Assembly: GCA_031270685.1 (NCBI GenBank)
Contig: JAISXA010000139.1
Span: 1 to 44,238 of the forward strand
Length of the DNA stretch: 44,238 bases
From: Planctomycetota bacterium
Lineage (GTDB): Bacteria; Planctomycetota; SZUA-567
Reading direction: 5' to 3'
Shown: piece by piece, positions 33,619-42,710 of the stretch
How the letters are laid out: the number at the start of each line of letters is the position of its first letter
Numbering within the stretch: the first letter of the stretch is position 1
Position numbers and translations under genes: made by a program
Notes under the pieces: generated by a model
What the model saw: the letters and a program-made list of their open reading frames with translations, nothing else
What the model was told of the DNA's origin: nothing
Database searches by the model: none

Positions 33619-34638
33619 TCACGCCCGCGGATGGAACTCCCCATAGGCCTCGAACAAACGCGGCCTATGGACATGGGTGTAAATCTCCGTGGTGTCCAGG
33701 AAACTGTGCCCGAGAAGCACCTGCACCGCGCGGAGATTCGCGCCCCCTTCCAGCATATGCGTTGCGAACGAATGCCGCAAGAGATGCGGATACACGTTTT
33801 TGACGATTCCCGCCCTGAGCGCGGCCACCTTGACCACGCGGAAAATGTTTTCCCGCAACAGGCGCTTGCCGGTCCGCGACACGAACAGCCACTCCCGATC
33901 GTCAGTTGCGGGCGAGTATGCGGCAAGCAGCGGGCGCACTCCGTTGAGATACCGCGCCGCCGCCTCGAGCGCCGCGCGTCCCAGCGGAGACATCCGTTCC
34001 TTCCTCCCCTTGCCGTACAGGCGAATGGTGCGCTCGGAAAAGTCGATGTCGGCGATCTTGAGGTTCGACACCTCGCTCACCCGCGCGCCGGTGGCATAAA
34101 ACATTTCCAGTATGGCCCGATTGCGAACGGAGAGGGAATCGCCGCCTTTTTCGGCCTCGAGCAGGCGCTTGACCTCCGCCGGCGACAGATCCTGCGGCAG
34201 GTGCTTCCAGACCTTGGGACTTTCGGCGAAACAGGTGGGATCGGCGGTTATAAGCTTTTCCGAAAGGCAGAAACGAAAAAAACAGCGCAGCGCGACAAAC
34301 ATCCGCGACCTGGAACGGGCGGAAAGACCCTTCCCGGCCAGCCACCCGATATAGTCGACGACTTCGGCGCCCCATACTTCCGAGGCGTCCTTTTCCGGGC
34401 CGATAAAAGCGAGAAAAGCCCGTAAATCGCGTTCGTACGATTCGAGCGAGTTCTCCGTCAGACCGCATTCGACGCGGCCGTAGTCGAGGAACATTCGACA
34501 GGCAGGCTCAAGCCGTGAACCCGCCAATATGGGATATATCGCGGTCAAAAACGCCCCCCCCTCTAAAAAAGTCGCAACTGCTTTCGCCCAGCCATAATAC
34601 GGGCGCACCTTACAATTTCCGGGCCGGAGGGGTTTCAT
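33619..34638 (-). CDS. Tyrosine recombinase, XerC/XerD type
   Basis: The protein has 339 residues as drawn. The SAM-like N-terminal domain is at about 45-135 and the catalytic domain at 150-339, with Arg186 (ATGARVSE), Lys210 (YGKGRKER), His285-x-x-Arg288 (HLLRHSFATHML), His311 (LLGHSFLDTT) and nucleophile Tyr320 (IYTHV). All catalytic residues are present, so it is active. It probably resolves chromosome dimers at dif; XerC versus XerD cannot be told. The usual length is about 300, so the first 30-40 residues are doubtful: a TTG at 34548 just after a run of eight G bases is an alternative start. It lies 24 nt after cbiJ. Confidence 0.88.
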   Translation of the reverse strand: MKPLRPGNCKVRPYYGWAKAVATFLEGGAFLTAIYPILAGSRLEPACRMFLDYGRVECGLTENSLESYERDLRAFLAFIGPEKDASEVWGAEVVDYIGWLAGKGLSARSRSRMFVALRCFFRFCLSEKLITADPTCFAESPKVWKHLPQDLSPAEVKRLLEAEKGGDSLSVRNRAILEMFYATGARVSEVSNLKIADIDFSERTIRLYGKGRKERMSPLGRAALEAAARYLNGVRPLLAAYSPATDDREWLFVSRTGKRLLRENIFRVVKVAALRAGIVKNVYPHLLRHSFATHMLEGGANLRAVQVLLGHSFLDTTEIYTHVHRPRLFEAYGEFHPRA

Positions 34639-34662
34639 TCAAAGTTTGTGTACTCAAACCAA

Positions 34663-35448
34663 TTATCGTTGGTTCGGGAGCGCGTTGAGGAATGCGACAA
34701 GTTTTTCCGGATTATCGAGATGCGTGCCCGGATAGTTCGGGCGGCGCACGATTATGGCGGCGACGCCCGATTCCGCCGCCGCCGCGAGCTTTTCCGGCGT
34801 CCCGCCAGCCTCGCCGCCGTCCTTGAGAACCAGCGTCCCGGCCCTGGATTCGCGAAGATGGCGGAGATTGTCGTCGACGGTAAACGGACCGCGGGCGGCG
34901 ATCACCTCGTTATCGGCCAGACCCAGTTCGGCGCACCGCGCCGCGCTTTCGGGAAGCACGCGCGCGACAAGACGAACCTTGGCGGCGCGGGCGGACTCGA
35001 GATACGGCCGCAGCTTGTTGACGCCGATGGTGGACAGGATGGTCAGGCCGCGTCCAGCCGCCAGGGAAGCGGCTTCGGCATGGGTTTGGACCATATGGAC
35101 GGGCATTTCCCCCGGAAGCGTGGTCGCCGGCCGGAGCAGGGAAAGGTAGGGGACGGCGGCGGCGCGCGCCGCTTCAGGCGCCATCCGGCGAAGCTCCTCG
35201 GCATATGGATGCGACGCGTCGACCAGGGCGAAAAAGCCGCCATCAGCCAAAAGCGACGCCAGACCTTCCCGATTCAGCCTGCCCCGGCGGACGCGCAGTC
35301 CGGGGCGGGGGGGAATGCCGGCTTTCAGATCCGTCGCAAGGGAGAGCAGGACGTTCCAGCCGTCGTCGAGCAACATGGAGGCGAGATGATTGGCGAGACT
35401 GTTGCCGCCGAGAAGAAGGACTTCGCCCTTGTCCGGCGCGTCGGTCAC
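34663..35448 (-). CDS. cbiJ: Precorrin-6A / cobalt-precorrin-6A reductase
   Basis: An NADPH-dependent corrin ring reductase of 261 residues. GEVLLLGGNSLANHLA is the N-terminal nucleotide-binding segment, and LVDASHPYAEELRRMAPEAA and TIGVNKLRPYLES are family landmarks. The start is GTG at 35448, overlapping the cbiH stop as GTGA. With CbiG, CbiF and CbiH it supports the anaerobic, early-cobalt naming. Other corrin genes (cbiC, D, E/T, K, L) are not in the window. Confidence 0.92.
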   Translation of the reverse strand: MTDAPDKGEVLLLGGNSLANHLASMLLDDGWNVLLSLATDLKAGIPPRPGLRVRRGRLNREGLASLLADGGFFALVDASHPYAEELRRMAPEAARAAAVPYLSLLRPATTLPGEMPVHMVQTHAEAASLAAGRGLTILSTIGVNKLRPYLESARAAKVRLVARVLPESAARCAELGLADNEVIAARGPFTVDDNLRHLRESRAGTLVLKDGGEAGGTPEKLAAAAESGVAAIIVRRPNYPGTHLDNPEKLVAFLNALPNQR

Positions 35449-36167
35449 AGCCGGTATCCCCGCCGGGCAACCATTCTGCCGGCCAGCGTCTCGGTGCGGC
35501 TGTCGCCGACGACGACAATGCTGCGCATGGTGATGTCGTGGCGTTCGATGTCGTGGAGGCGGGTGAACACGCGGACCGAGTCCTTTGTTCCGGCGGCGGT
35601 GACAATGCCGCAGGGGGTTTCCGGATCCCGGTATTGGCGGAGAATGCGGATCGCCTCGGGGAACTGGCTGCGGCGCCTGGAACTCATCGGGTTGTAAATC
35701 GCGACGACCAAATCGGCCTGTCCGGCCGCGGCGATCCGCTTCATTACGACTTCGCGGGGAGTGAGCAGATCGGACAGGCTGACGACGGCGAAATCGTTCG
35801 CCAACGGAGCGCCCAGTTCGGCGGCGGCGGCGAGAGCCGTCGTCATGCCGGGGACGATTTCAATATCCACGTCGATAGCGTCGTTGGCGGCGATCTCGAT
35901 CGCCAGGCCGGCCATGCCGTAGACGCCGGAATCGCCGGACGAAATCAGGCTGACGATATCGCCCCGAACCGACCGGGACAAGGCCCGGCGGCAGCGCTCG
36001 ACCTCCCCCTTCATGCCGGTGACGATCAGCTCCTTGCCCTCGGTCAAATCGGCGACCGCGTCGACATAGGGACCATAGCCGGCGATCACCGAACTTTTCA
36101 CCAGCGCCTCCACGGCGTAGACGGTGCGATGGCGGGGATCGCCGGGGCCGATGCCTACGACAAACAA
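35445..36167 (-). CDS. cbiH: Precorrin-3B / cobalt-precorrin-3 C17-methyltransferase
   Basis: A SAM-dependent methyltransferase of 240 residues that contracts the ring and methylates C17. The N-terminal GIGPGDPRHRT, SLISSGDSGVYGMAG and IEIVPGMTTALAAAAELGAP are class landmarks, followed by VVAIYNPMSSRR. Translation starts at TTG 36167 with GAGGGAAAA just before it, overlapping the end of cbiG by 13 nt. The unusual start codon suggests low or coupled translation. Confidence 0.94.
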   Translation of the reverse strand: MFVVGIGPGDPRHRTVYAVEALVKSSVIAGYGPYVDAVADLTEGKELIVTGMKGEVERCRRALSRSVRGDIVSLISSGDSGVYGMAGLAIEIAANDAIDVDIEIVPGMTTALAAAAELGAPLANDFAVVSLSDLLTPREVVMKRIAAAGQADLVVAIYNPMSSRRRSQFPEAIRILRQYRDPETPCGIVTAAGTKDSVRVFTRLHDIERHDITMRSIVVVGDSRTETLAGRMVARRGYRL

Positions 36168-36931
36168 TTTTCCCTCGCCACCGCCACCGTCACTCCGTTG
36201 ATCACCGTTTTCGACAGTATTAATTTGGTTCTCCTCCCGGACAGAAGCGCGGCGGGCTCGGCGACGGCGGGCAGACTCACCCGCCGCCTGGCGACCGCCG
36301 AGTCGCTGAAACCGATCGCCGAATCCCGGATCGAGTCCGAGGAAATGAAACGCAACGGGCGGTCGAGGATCTTCGCGGCGGCGATAAGCCCCTGCTCGCC
36401 CTCTTTAAGGTCCACCGACGCGATAAGGCGCAGGTCCTCCGTATCCGCGTCGATCCGGGCAAGCGCCTCCTCGATGGCCGAGACAATGTCCTCGGCCAAC
36501 GCTCCCTTGCGGCAGCCGACGCCCGCGATCAGCGTCCGCACGGCTTCGGTGGTCGTGGACACGATCGATTCCGCGTCAAGGATGTTGGCGACCTCGTTGG
36601 CCAGATCGTTGGCGCCTCCCTCATGGCCCGAAAGAAGGCTCACCGCCCAACGCCCGCCGACATCCACCAGTACAACCGCCGGATCGGAATGCTTGCTGCG
36701 CAGGAGCGGCGCGATCGCCCGCACCGCGACCCCGGTGGGCATGACATAGAGTAGGTTCTTGACCTTTGGAAACAGTTCGGCGGTTATATCCTTGATTCGC
36801 TCGAAAGCGCGGTCGCCTTCATCGCGCGCCAAGGTGATATGGCGGTACACCACGGAATCGGGCAGATTATCCGCCAATTTCTGGGCGATCACCAAACCCA
36901 GGGGACTAAGCGTTAGTATTGCTGTCTTCAT
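36155..36931 (-). CDS. cbiG: Cobalt-precorrin-5A hydrolase CbiG (compact form)
   Basis: Opens the delta-lactone of cobalt-precorrin-5A with loss of acetaldehyde, a step specific to the anaerobic pathway. The protein has 258 residues. The N-terminal domain includes YVMPTGVAVRAIAPLL and LLSGHEGGANDLA (99-111) and the C-terminal domain begins LIAGVGCRKGALAEDI (134-149). The two are joined almost directly, so the middle domain present in longer CbiG proteins seems absent. The ATG at 36931 overlaps the cbiF stop as ATGA; the long upstream extension of the frame is inside cbiF and not used. Confidence 0.93.
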   Translation of the reverse strand: MKTAILTLSPLGLVIAQKLADNLPDSVVYRHITLARDEGDRAFERIKDITAELFPKVKNLLYVMPTGVAVRAIAPLLRSKHSDPAVVLVDVGGRWAVSLLSGHEGGANDLANEVANILDAESIVSTTTEAVRTLIAGVGCRKGALAEDIVSAIEEALARIDADTEDLRLIASVDLKEGEQGLIAAAKILDRPLRFISSDSIRDSAIGFSDSAVARRRVSLPAVAEPAALLSGRRTKLILSKTVINGVTVAVARENCLS

Positions 36932-37713
36932 GGCTGGTCGCGCCTTTCCCGGTATCCATGCCCAAAGGACGGGGAATAAAGCAGACTGTCCCCGCCCGCG
37001 CCCGAAAGGATGCCGCCGACCACCACCATCGCGGTCCGCCCGATCCCCGCTTCGCCGGCCAGACGCGCAATGTCGCGCAGCGTTCCGCTTACGATCCTCT
37101 GATCCGGCCGCGAGGCGTGATACACCACCGACGCCGGGCAATCCGCCCCGTACCCGGATTGCAGATCCCTGGCCGATTCCTCAAGTTTGTCGCCGGAAAG
37201 GAAAAGGCAAACAGTCGCGCCAAGCCCGGCGATGGCCGCGAGGCTTTCCCGTTCCGGCTTGGGCGTTCTTCCCGAAGCGCGGGTAAGCACGACGGTCTGG
37301 CTTATATCCGGCGCGGTAAGTTCGGTCCGGAGCGCGGCGGCGGCGGCGAGGAAGGAACTCACCCCGGGGACGACCGCGCAGCGCACGCCCGCCTTGTCGA
37401 GCTCCCGCATCTGCTCGTTGATCGCGCCGTACAGCGACGGGTCGCCGGAGTGCAGGCGCACCACGTTTTTTCCCGCCCGAGCGGCCAAAACCATGGCCTT
37501 GACGATTTCCGCCAGATCCATTCGCGCCGAATCGAACCTCTCGGCGGACGCGGGCAAAAGATCGAGGACCGCGGCGGGCACCAAGGAACCCGCATAGATG
37601 CAGCAGTCCGCGGCCCCCAGAAGCCTGGCCGCCTTCAGGGTCAGCAATTCCGGGTCGCCGGGGCCGGCCCCAACAAACCAGACCTGCACGTCGCAACCGG
37701 CCTCCATGGTCAC
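36928..37713 (-). CDS. cbiF: Precorrin-4 / cobalt-precorrin-4 C11-methyltransferase
   Basis: A SAM-dependent methyltransferase of 261 residues. VWFVGAGPGDPELLTLKAAR, CIYAGSLVP, VVRLHSGDPSLYGAINEQ and PGVSSFLAAAAAL are the standard motifs. The start is GTG at 37713, overlapping the stop of the LolA-like gene (GTGA); an ATG lies two codons later. It is the first corrin gene in the run, directly coupled to an envelope gene rather than a cobalamin one. No cobalamin riboswitch lies before it. Confidence 0.95.
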   Translation of the reverse strand: MTMEAGCDVQVWFVGAGPGDPELLTLKAARLLGAADCCIYAGSLVPAAVLDLLPASAERFDSARMDLAEIVKAMVLAARAGKNVVRLHSGDPSLYGAINEQMRELDKAGVRCAVVPGVSSFLAAAAALRTELTAPDISQTVVLTRASGRTPKPERESLAAIAGLGATVCLFLSGDKLEESARDLQSGYGADCPASVVYHASRPDQRIVSGTLRDIARLAGEAGIGRTAMVVVGGILSGAGGDSLLYSPSFGHGYRERRDQP

Positions 37714-38600
37714 ATGAACACCTGTCGGGCCTGATACTCGTTCGCCACCTCGTTCAATTCCCGCCTCGCGTCGTCAAGCGACCAGACCTGATTGGTCTGT
37801 TCATCCCGGATGCGCATGTCCCGCGCGAGCGGAAGCAGGAAAGACTGCACGGTGAACGGGGCGAGTCCGTTCGTGTTAGTGCGGACGTTCCTGAGAACGC
37901 GGACCGATTCCTCAAGGCGGAAACGCGGCTCCTCGCCCGGTTTGGGGGGAGGAAAACGGATGATCTTCCGTTCGAAGGAGCGCACCTTCCACGGCAGGGC
38001 GTGACCGGGCAGCATCCACAGCTCGACCGTCTCCCCGCCGCTCATCGGCGCCAGGGTAAAATGCAACGTCCGTTCCTGGCGGTTGGGAAGCGGCTCCTCG
38101 ACGCAGGTTACGTCGAAATCCTGGCGAAGCTGGCCGGCGGAGGCGACCTCCTTGCCCATCAGGAACAGACCGATGAACATCGCCAGTCCCCTGACCTGTC
38201 CGGTCCCGATATTGGGCCGGAACGAGCGGCGGCTCACCGCGCGCTCGCGGCTTCGCTGATCCCTGGCCTCGACCTCCCAGATGTTCCGGCCGTCGACGAG
38301 AATGAGATTGCATTGTTCGATCGGGAGCGGCACCTCGCTTTGACCGCGATTTTGGAGCCACATCCGCGTCGGAGCCTCGATCCGGAGAAATTCATGCGCC
38401 ACCTGGGGATCGCGCGACATGCCGCCTGTTTTTTGGGTAATGATGTCGGCTTCCATCCGCACCACCCCCTGGGCCCCGGCGAAGACCGCGTTTATCGCCT
38501 GGTCGGTCTCCTCCGGCGACAGCCGCCTCGGCGGCGCGCCGGCCAGGGCCATTCCGCAAACGCCCCATGCCATCACCGCCAAGCCGATACGCTGGAACAT
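37710..38600 (-). CDS. Exported LolA-like outer-membrane lipoprotein carrier domain protein
   Basis: The protein has 296 residues. A signal peptide (MFQRIGLAVMAWGVCGMALA) is followed by a mature region with LolA-type features: NAVFAGAQGVVRMEADIIT, HEFLRIEAPTRMWLQNRG and NLILVDGRNIWEVEAR. It lacks a lipobox cysteine at the cleavage site. Family assignment is by pattern and context (next to an RND transporter and a lipoprotein) and is moderate. It may carry lipoproteins or another lipid across the periplasm. AGGA lies 9 nt before the ATG at 38600. Its stop overlaps the cbiF GTG. Confidence 0.7.
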   Translation of the reverse strand: MFQRIGLAVMAWGVCGMALAGAPPRRLSPEETDQAINAVFAGAQGVVRMEADIITQKTGGMSRDPQVAHEFLRIEAPTRMWLQNRGQSEVPLPIEQCNLILVDGRNIWEVEARDQRSRERAVSRRSFRPNIGTGQVRGLAMFIGLFLMGKEVASAGQLRQDFDVTCVEEPLPNRQERTLHFTLAPMSGGETVELWMLPGHALPWKVRSFERKIIRFPPPKPGEEPRFRLEESVRVLRNVRTNTNGLAPFTVQSFLLPLARDMRIRDEQTNQVWSLDDARRELNEVANEYQARQVFM

Positions 38601-38722
38601 ACGCTTATTCCTTTCAAATGCCGACCCGGATCGATGTTTGTTCGAGCCGAGCACGGAAACACCCCGCCGCAACCCGTCGTTCGACGCGTTTGATTATATG
38701 GCCGCCGGCTTGTTGCGCAAGG

Positions 38723-41680
38723 TCAGGAATCCGTTTCCGGTTTGCCCGCGGCGGAGGCGCGCCGGCGGCGATACACGGCGAACAAGATCGCCGGGAGGGA
38801 CAGAAGACTGGCGAAAAGCATCCAGCCAAGGGCGTGGATGGTCAAGCGCCCCATGCTCGCGATGCCTTCGTAACCGCTGATGGCAAGGGAACCGAAGCCG
38901 CACATGCTGGTCAGCGCGGTGACGACAAGCGCCCTGCCGGTGTCGGCGACAATGGTCTTGGCGCTGTGGCCGGACTCGAAGAATCGCTCGGTGAGATGGA
39001 TGCCATTGTCCACGCCAAGACCGATGATGATAGGCACCACAAGGATATTCACGAAATTGAAGTGTATGCCGAACGCGCTCATGAAGCCGAAAAGGAACAG
39101 CAGACCCGACATGAGCGGCGTCAAGCTCCACAATGCCCGGATCGGGTTGCGGATGAAAAACAGCAGCAGCACGACGGTGCAGATGGCGAACACCGCCACG
39201 GAAACCTTGCGGAAATCCGCCTTGACGATAGAGGCGAGTTCGTGCGCGAGGATGGCCATGCCCACCAGCACCGGTTCGCCTTCGGGAGATGCCCCGCCTT
39301 CGGAAATGCCAAGTTTTTCCCGTACCGCTCCCAGCCATTTTTCGTCCACCAGCGGATCGCCGGCGCGCGTCGACTCGTCGAGCGGGGGGTAGACGCTGGT
39401 CCTGATCACCCAGCCGGAAGGCTCCAGCACGGTGACCCGCTTCACCTGTTCCTGCCAGGTCAGGGACGGAGCGTGGTACAGGGCGAGAAGCTCGTCCCGG
39501 GTCAGGCTGTCGCCGGGACGAGCCTTGATGACTTCGGATCTCGCCACCGCGGGCGAGGCGACGGTGACCGGAAAGACCAGTTTCCCGGGCAATTCGCGCC
39601 GGAGGTCGATCACTTCCCGTCGGCGGGAGACGAAACGCTTGACGTAACGCCAGAGCGGAGTGCCGTTGAAATCGGTGGGCAGCACCACCCTGTCCGCCTC
39701 GACCCGCTCCAGGTGCCGTTGAAGCAGCGCGATGGTGAACCCGAAAAAATCCTCGTCCAGTCCCTCGGCGGCGAGAGCCTCCCGGAATACGGCCAGGGCG
39801 CGGGAAAGGTCCGCCGCGCGCAGCGCGCCGAGCATTCGCCGCTGGCCGGACGGCGGCGGCAGATAGCGCAAAATCGATTCGTACGCCGCCAAAAGCGGTT
39901 GTTTCACGCCATTTCGGTCGGGGATGGCGATTTTTTCCAGTTCGCGGCAGATTTCCTCGAGCCTCGCCGCCTTCTCCACCGCATCCTCTTCGCTTGTCCC
40001 GGAGGCCAGAAGCATGAGCGAATTCGGGTTGCGGTTGGAAAATGCCCTGGCGATTTCGCCGCCAAGCTCGAACACCCGCTCCGGAGGGCGCAGGCTCGAA
40101 ATGCGTTCGTCGAACAGCAACGCCTCCGGCCAGCCGGCAAGCCTGACGGCGGCCGCCAGCGCAAGCAGGGCGGAAAGCGCGAGCGCCGTCCCCGCGTTCC
40201 GTTCCACCCAGTCGCCAAGCCGGCCGAGCCCCAGGCCGGCGGGCCGCAACGTCGCGGCGCGCTCGCCGCTTTCGCGGTACCGCCACGACAAAAGCGCGGG
40301 CAGTACGAACAGCATCACCGGACAGGACAGCGCGATTCCGGACCCGGCGAGAACGCCGAATTCGGCGAGCTGGCTGAACCTGGTTTCCAGCAGCGACAGA
40401 AAGGCGACCGCCGTCGTGACCATGCCGATGATGACGCCCCAGCCGGTGTTTTCGATCGCGATTTCGAACGCCGGTTCCAGTTCGCTCCCGGCGGCACGTT
40501 CGTTGATGTAGCGGTTGTAGATGTGGATCGCGTAGTCGATGCCCAAACCCACCAGCACGGCGGCGAACGCAGCGGAAATGATGTTGAGCTGGCCGTAAAT
40601 GATCCACCCGATGCCGATCGTCCAGGAGACGACCATCAACAGGGGGATGCCGATATACAGGAGAACTCCGAAACGCTTGAAAACGAGACCGAACAGGGCC
40701 AGTACGCCGATGAGGCTGGTCAGCAGCGTTTCGAAGAGATTGGAATTGACGTGGCTGGTGTAGCGCATCGCCGCCTCGTAACCGCCGCCGAATTCGACCC
40801 TGATTGACGGGCGCGCCGCATCCGGGACCAGCTCCCGGTAGGCGCGGTCCGTCGCGTCCCGGATGAGTTCGGTGGCCTGGGCGGAGAAATCGATGCTCTG
40901 GGCGGGGCGATCCGGCTGGATGACGGCAAGAAGCATGGTATTGTTCTTGTCGACCAGATAGCCGCCGTTCGCGGCGGCGGACGCGTCGCCGACGCCGTAG
41001 CGCGACATCGCGCGCTGAAAGACGCTGGCGAGGCCGATGGCGTCGAGCAGTATGAGTTCATCGAGATCCAGGGCCGACGATACGCTGCTGGCCGTCAGCC
41101 GCCGCACGTTGGCGACGGAACGGCGGATGGATTCCGGCTCGAGCAGTTCCTTGATCCGGGGTATCTCCTCGTCGCCGACCAGCAACAATCCGAAGGACGG
41201 CAGCGCCTCGTAGAGCAGATAGTCGCGATCCTCGGGGCGGAATTTCCGGGCGAACGCGCCCTGAACGCGTTCATCCTTCAGCAAAGCATCGACCACGGCG
41301 TCGGCGACGCGCCCGGCCATGTCCACGTATTTGCCGCGCGCCAGGCGGCGCGCCTCGACCGCCGCCGGGTCGCCCAGCGAGGGATCGGCGCGAAGCGCCC
41401 TGGCCGACGGTTCGCGCTCGGTCTCGTTGCCGAGGTGGAAAACGACGACGGCTTCATCGATGGAGTCGAAGTCGGTCACCGCGCGGGTGAAATCGCGCGC
41501 TGCCCGAACGTCCTGGGGGAGCATCCCGGAAATGTCGAACGGCGCGTGCAGGCCGCCGCGAAAGTAACTGACGATCGGCGGCGCCCAAGAGGCGATGGTG
41601 AGGCCGAGGGCGGTCCACAAAACCAAGCGGTGCCTGCGGCAGGAGAACCGGGCGATGGCGCGCAACAACCGCTTTCGCAT
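38723..41680 (-). CDS. MMPL/RND-family lipid transporter (HpnN-like)
   Basis: A large inner-membrane protein of 985 residues with about twelve helices in two repeats. Each repeat has an N-terminal helix, a long periplasmic loop (about 55-325 and 525-830) and a five-helix bundle. The signature motifs are VGLGIDYAIHIYNRY and IGLGVDNGIHLTERF. Such proteins export hydrophobic molecules; hopanoid transporters are the nearest well-known kind. It starts 2 nt after the lipoprotein stop. The 122-bp gap to the LolA-like gene holds no other gene. Confidence 0.9.
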   Translation of the reverse strand: MRKRLLRAIARFSCRRHRLVLWTALGLTIASWAPPIVSYFRGGLHAPFDISGMLPQDVRAARDFTRAVTDFDSIDEAVVVFHLGNETEREPSARALRADPSLGDPAAVEARRLARGKYVDMAGRVADAVVDALLKDERVQGAFARKFRPEDRDYLLYEALPSFGLLLVGDEEIPRIKELLEPESIRRSVANVRRLTASSVSSALDLDELILLDAIGLASVFQRAMSRYGVGDASAAANGGYLVDKNNTMLLAVIQPDRPAQSIDFSAQATELIRDATDRAYRELVPDAARPSIRVEFGGGYEAAMRYTSHVNSNLFETLLTSLIGVLALFGLVFKRFGVLLYIGIPLLMVVSWTIGIGWIIYGQLNIISAAFAAVLVGLGIDYAIHIYNRYINERAAGSELEPAFEIAIENTGWGVIIGMVTTAVAFLSLLETRFSQLAEFGVLAGSGIALSCPVMLFVLPALLSWRYRESGERAATLRPAGLGLGRLGDWVERNAGTALALSALLALAAAVRLAGWPEALLFDERISSLRPPERVFELGGEIARAFSNRNPNSLMLLASGTSEEDAVEKAARLEEICRELEKIAIPDRNGVKQPLLAAYESILRYLPPPSGQRRMLGALRAADLSRALAVFREALAAEGLDEDFFGFTIALLQRHLERVEADRVVLPTDFNGTPLWRYVKRFVSRRREVIDLRRELPGKLVFPVTVASPAVARSEVIKARPGDSLTRDELLALYHAPSLTWQEQVKRVTVLEPSGWVIRTSVYPPLDESTRAGDPLVDEKWLGAVREKLGISEGGASPEGEPVLVGMAILAHELASIVKADFRKVSVAVFAICTVVLLLFFIRNPIRALWSLTPLMSGLLFLFGFMSAFGIHFNFVNILVVPIIIGLGVDNGIHLTERFFESGHSAKTIVADTGRALVVTALTSMCGFGSLAISGYEGIASMGRLTIHALGWMLFASLLSLPAILFAVYRRRRASAAGKPETDS

Positions 41681-41682
41681 TA

Positions 41683-42627
41683 TTACATGATCCCCCCGCG
41701 CCGCGCGGCTTGGGGCGCGGCGGCCAAGGGATCGTCATATGCGGGAATGTCCGTGGAGGCGTCCAGGTCGTCCATCCGCGCCTCGGTCAAGGGAAGATAG
41801 CGGGTGTCGCTGGAGGCGGCGAGGTCGAAATCCTCGTCGTACACGATGGCATTGCCTTCAACCGCCTTGAAGTGCAACTCCATCATGCGTCGTTCACCCG
41901 GCCAGGAAAGAGTCATCAGAAACGGAAACGAGGCCGCAGACTCGGACCGCCTACTCCGCGCGGCGCGTCCTCCGGCGTATAGCGACCGATAATCGCCAAA
42001 ACTTTTCACCAGCACCGGCTGTCCCGCCGCGTCCAGTTGCGTGACCGATGCGAGAAGGCGGTTGCGGGAATTGATCGCCAGGCGCAGGCGCGGCCGGCCG
42101 GCCGGAACGTCCTCGTCGACAATGATGTTGCCGGACCTGTCCCGGGCATCCGCTTCCGCGCGGCGCCAATGCCGGAGAACCAGCGAGGTATCGGGCCTGA
42201 GCATCTGGCGCAACACCTCGTCCGGATCGAACCTGAAGGCGAAATACTTGAGATCGGCGACCTTGCCGTGATAAAGCGTCTTTTGCGTCGGCACGTAGAA
42301 CCCGATGTCGTCGCCCACTTTGACGACATCGAAAGCCTGGATCGCGCCGGCCAGCTTGTCGCCGCGAATGCGCAGGCGGTTGTTTTCGTCCGCCACGACA
42401 TCGGCATTCACGGTAAGCCCGAAATCGCTTGGCGTATCGACGATGCGCATCGTCCCCTTGCCGGCCAGACTGCTGAGGCTTGAACGTGCCTCGACGGCCC
42501 GACTGACCAGAACGTCCGGCGTTTCCCCGGGATTGGCGGGCCTTTTTGCGGCGGTCTGGTTGGATGCGCCGCAACCCATTATTCCCAGAGCGATGGCGAA
42601 GGCCACGACTAACACCGATGCGCGCAT
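41683..42627 (-). CDS. Outer-membrane lipoprotein, LolB/DUF4292-like
   Basis: The protein has 314 residues. The signal peptide ends in a lipobox (IMGC) with Cys19 as lipid anchor. Residues 40-260 resemble periplasmic beta-barrel-like lipoprotein acceptors (SSLAGKGTMRIVDTPSDFGL, FDPDEVLRQML, RPRLRLAINSRN), near LolB and DUF4292. Combined with the LolA-like carrier and RND pump, it may receive lipid or lipoprotein at the outer membrane. GGGAG lies 6 nt before the ATG. First gene of the nine-gene run. Confidence 0.8.
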   Translation of the reverse strand: MRASVLVVAFAIALGIMGCGASNQTAAKRPANPGETPDVLVSRAVEARSSLSSLAGKGTMRIVDTPSDFGLTVNADVVADENNRLRIRGDKLAGAIQAFDVVKVGDDIGFYVPTQKTLYHGKVADLKYFAFRFDPDEVLRQMLRPDTSLVLRHWRRAEADARDRSGNIIVDEDVPAGRPRLRLAINSRNRLLASVTQLDAAGQPVLVKSFGDYRSLYAGGRAARSRRSESAASFPFLMTLSWPGERRMMELHFKAVEGNAIVYDEDFDLAASSDTRYLPLTEARMDDLDASTDIPAYDDPLAAAPQAARRGGIM

Positions 42628-42666
42628 AGACCACTCCCGTTCGGGAACATTTTCCCTTAAACCAAG

Positions 42667-42695
42667 CCCGGGTTACGCCAATGCGTGAACCCGGG
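42667..42695. promoter_or_regulatory. Inverted repeat in the leader of the lipoprotein operon
   Basis: CCCGGGTTACGC (42667-42678) pairs with GCGTGAACCCGGG (42683-42695), 12 bp with one bulge and a 4-nt loop. No T-run follows, so it is a leader hairpin or protein site rather than a clear terminator. It lies 40 bp before the ATG. Confidence 0.5.
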
Positions 42696-42710
42696 TCGTA
42701 TAAATGGAAA

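Noticed and set aside
38567-40807. 746-residue open frame opposite the RND transporter
   Set aside because: Same codon-bias effect. The minus-strand protein has clear RND motifs and helices, while the plus-strand product is a low-complexity charged string.
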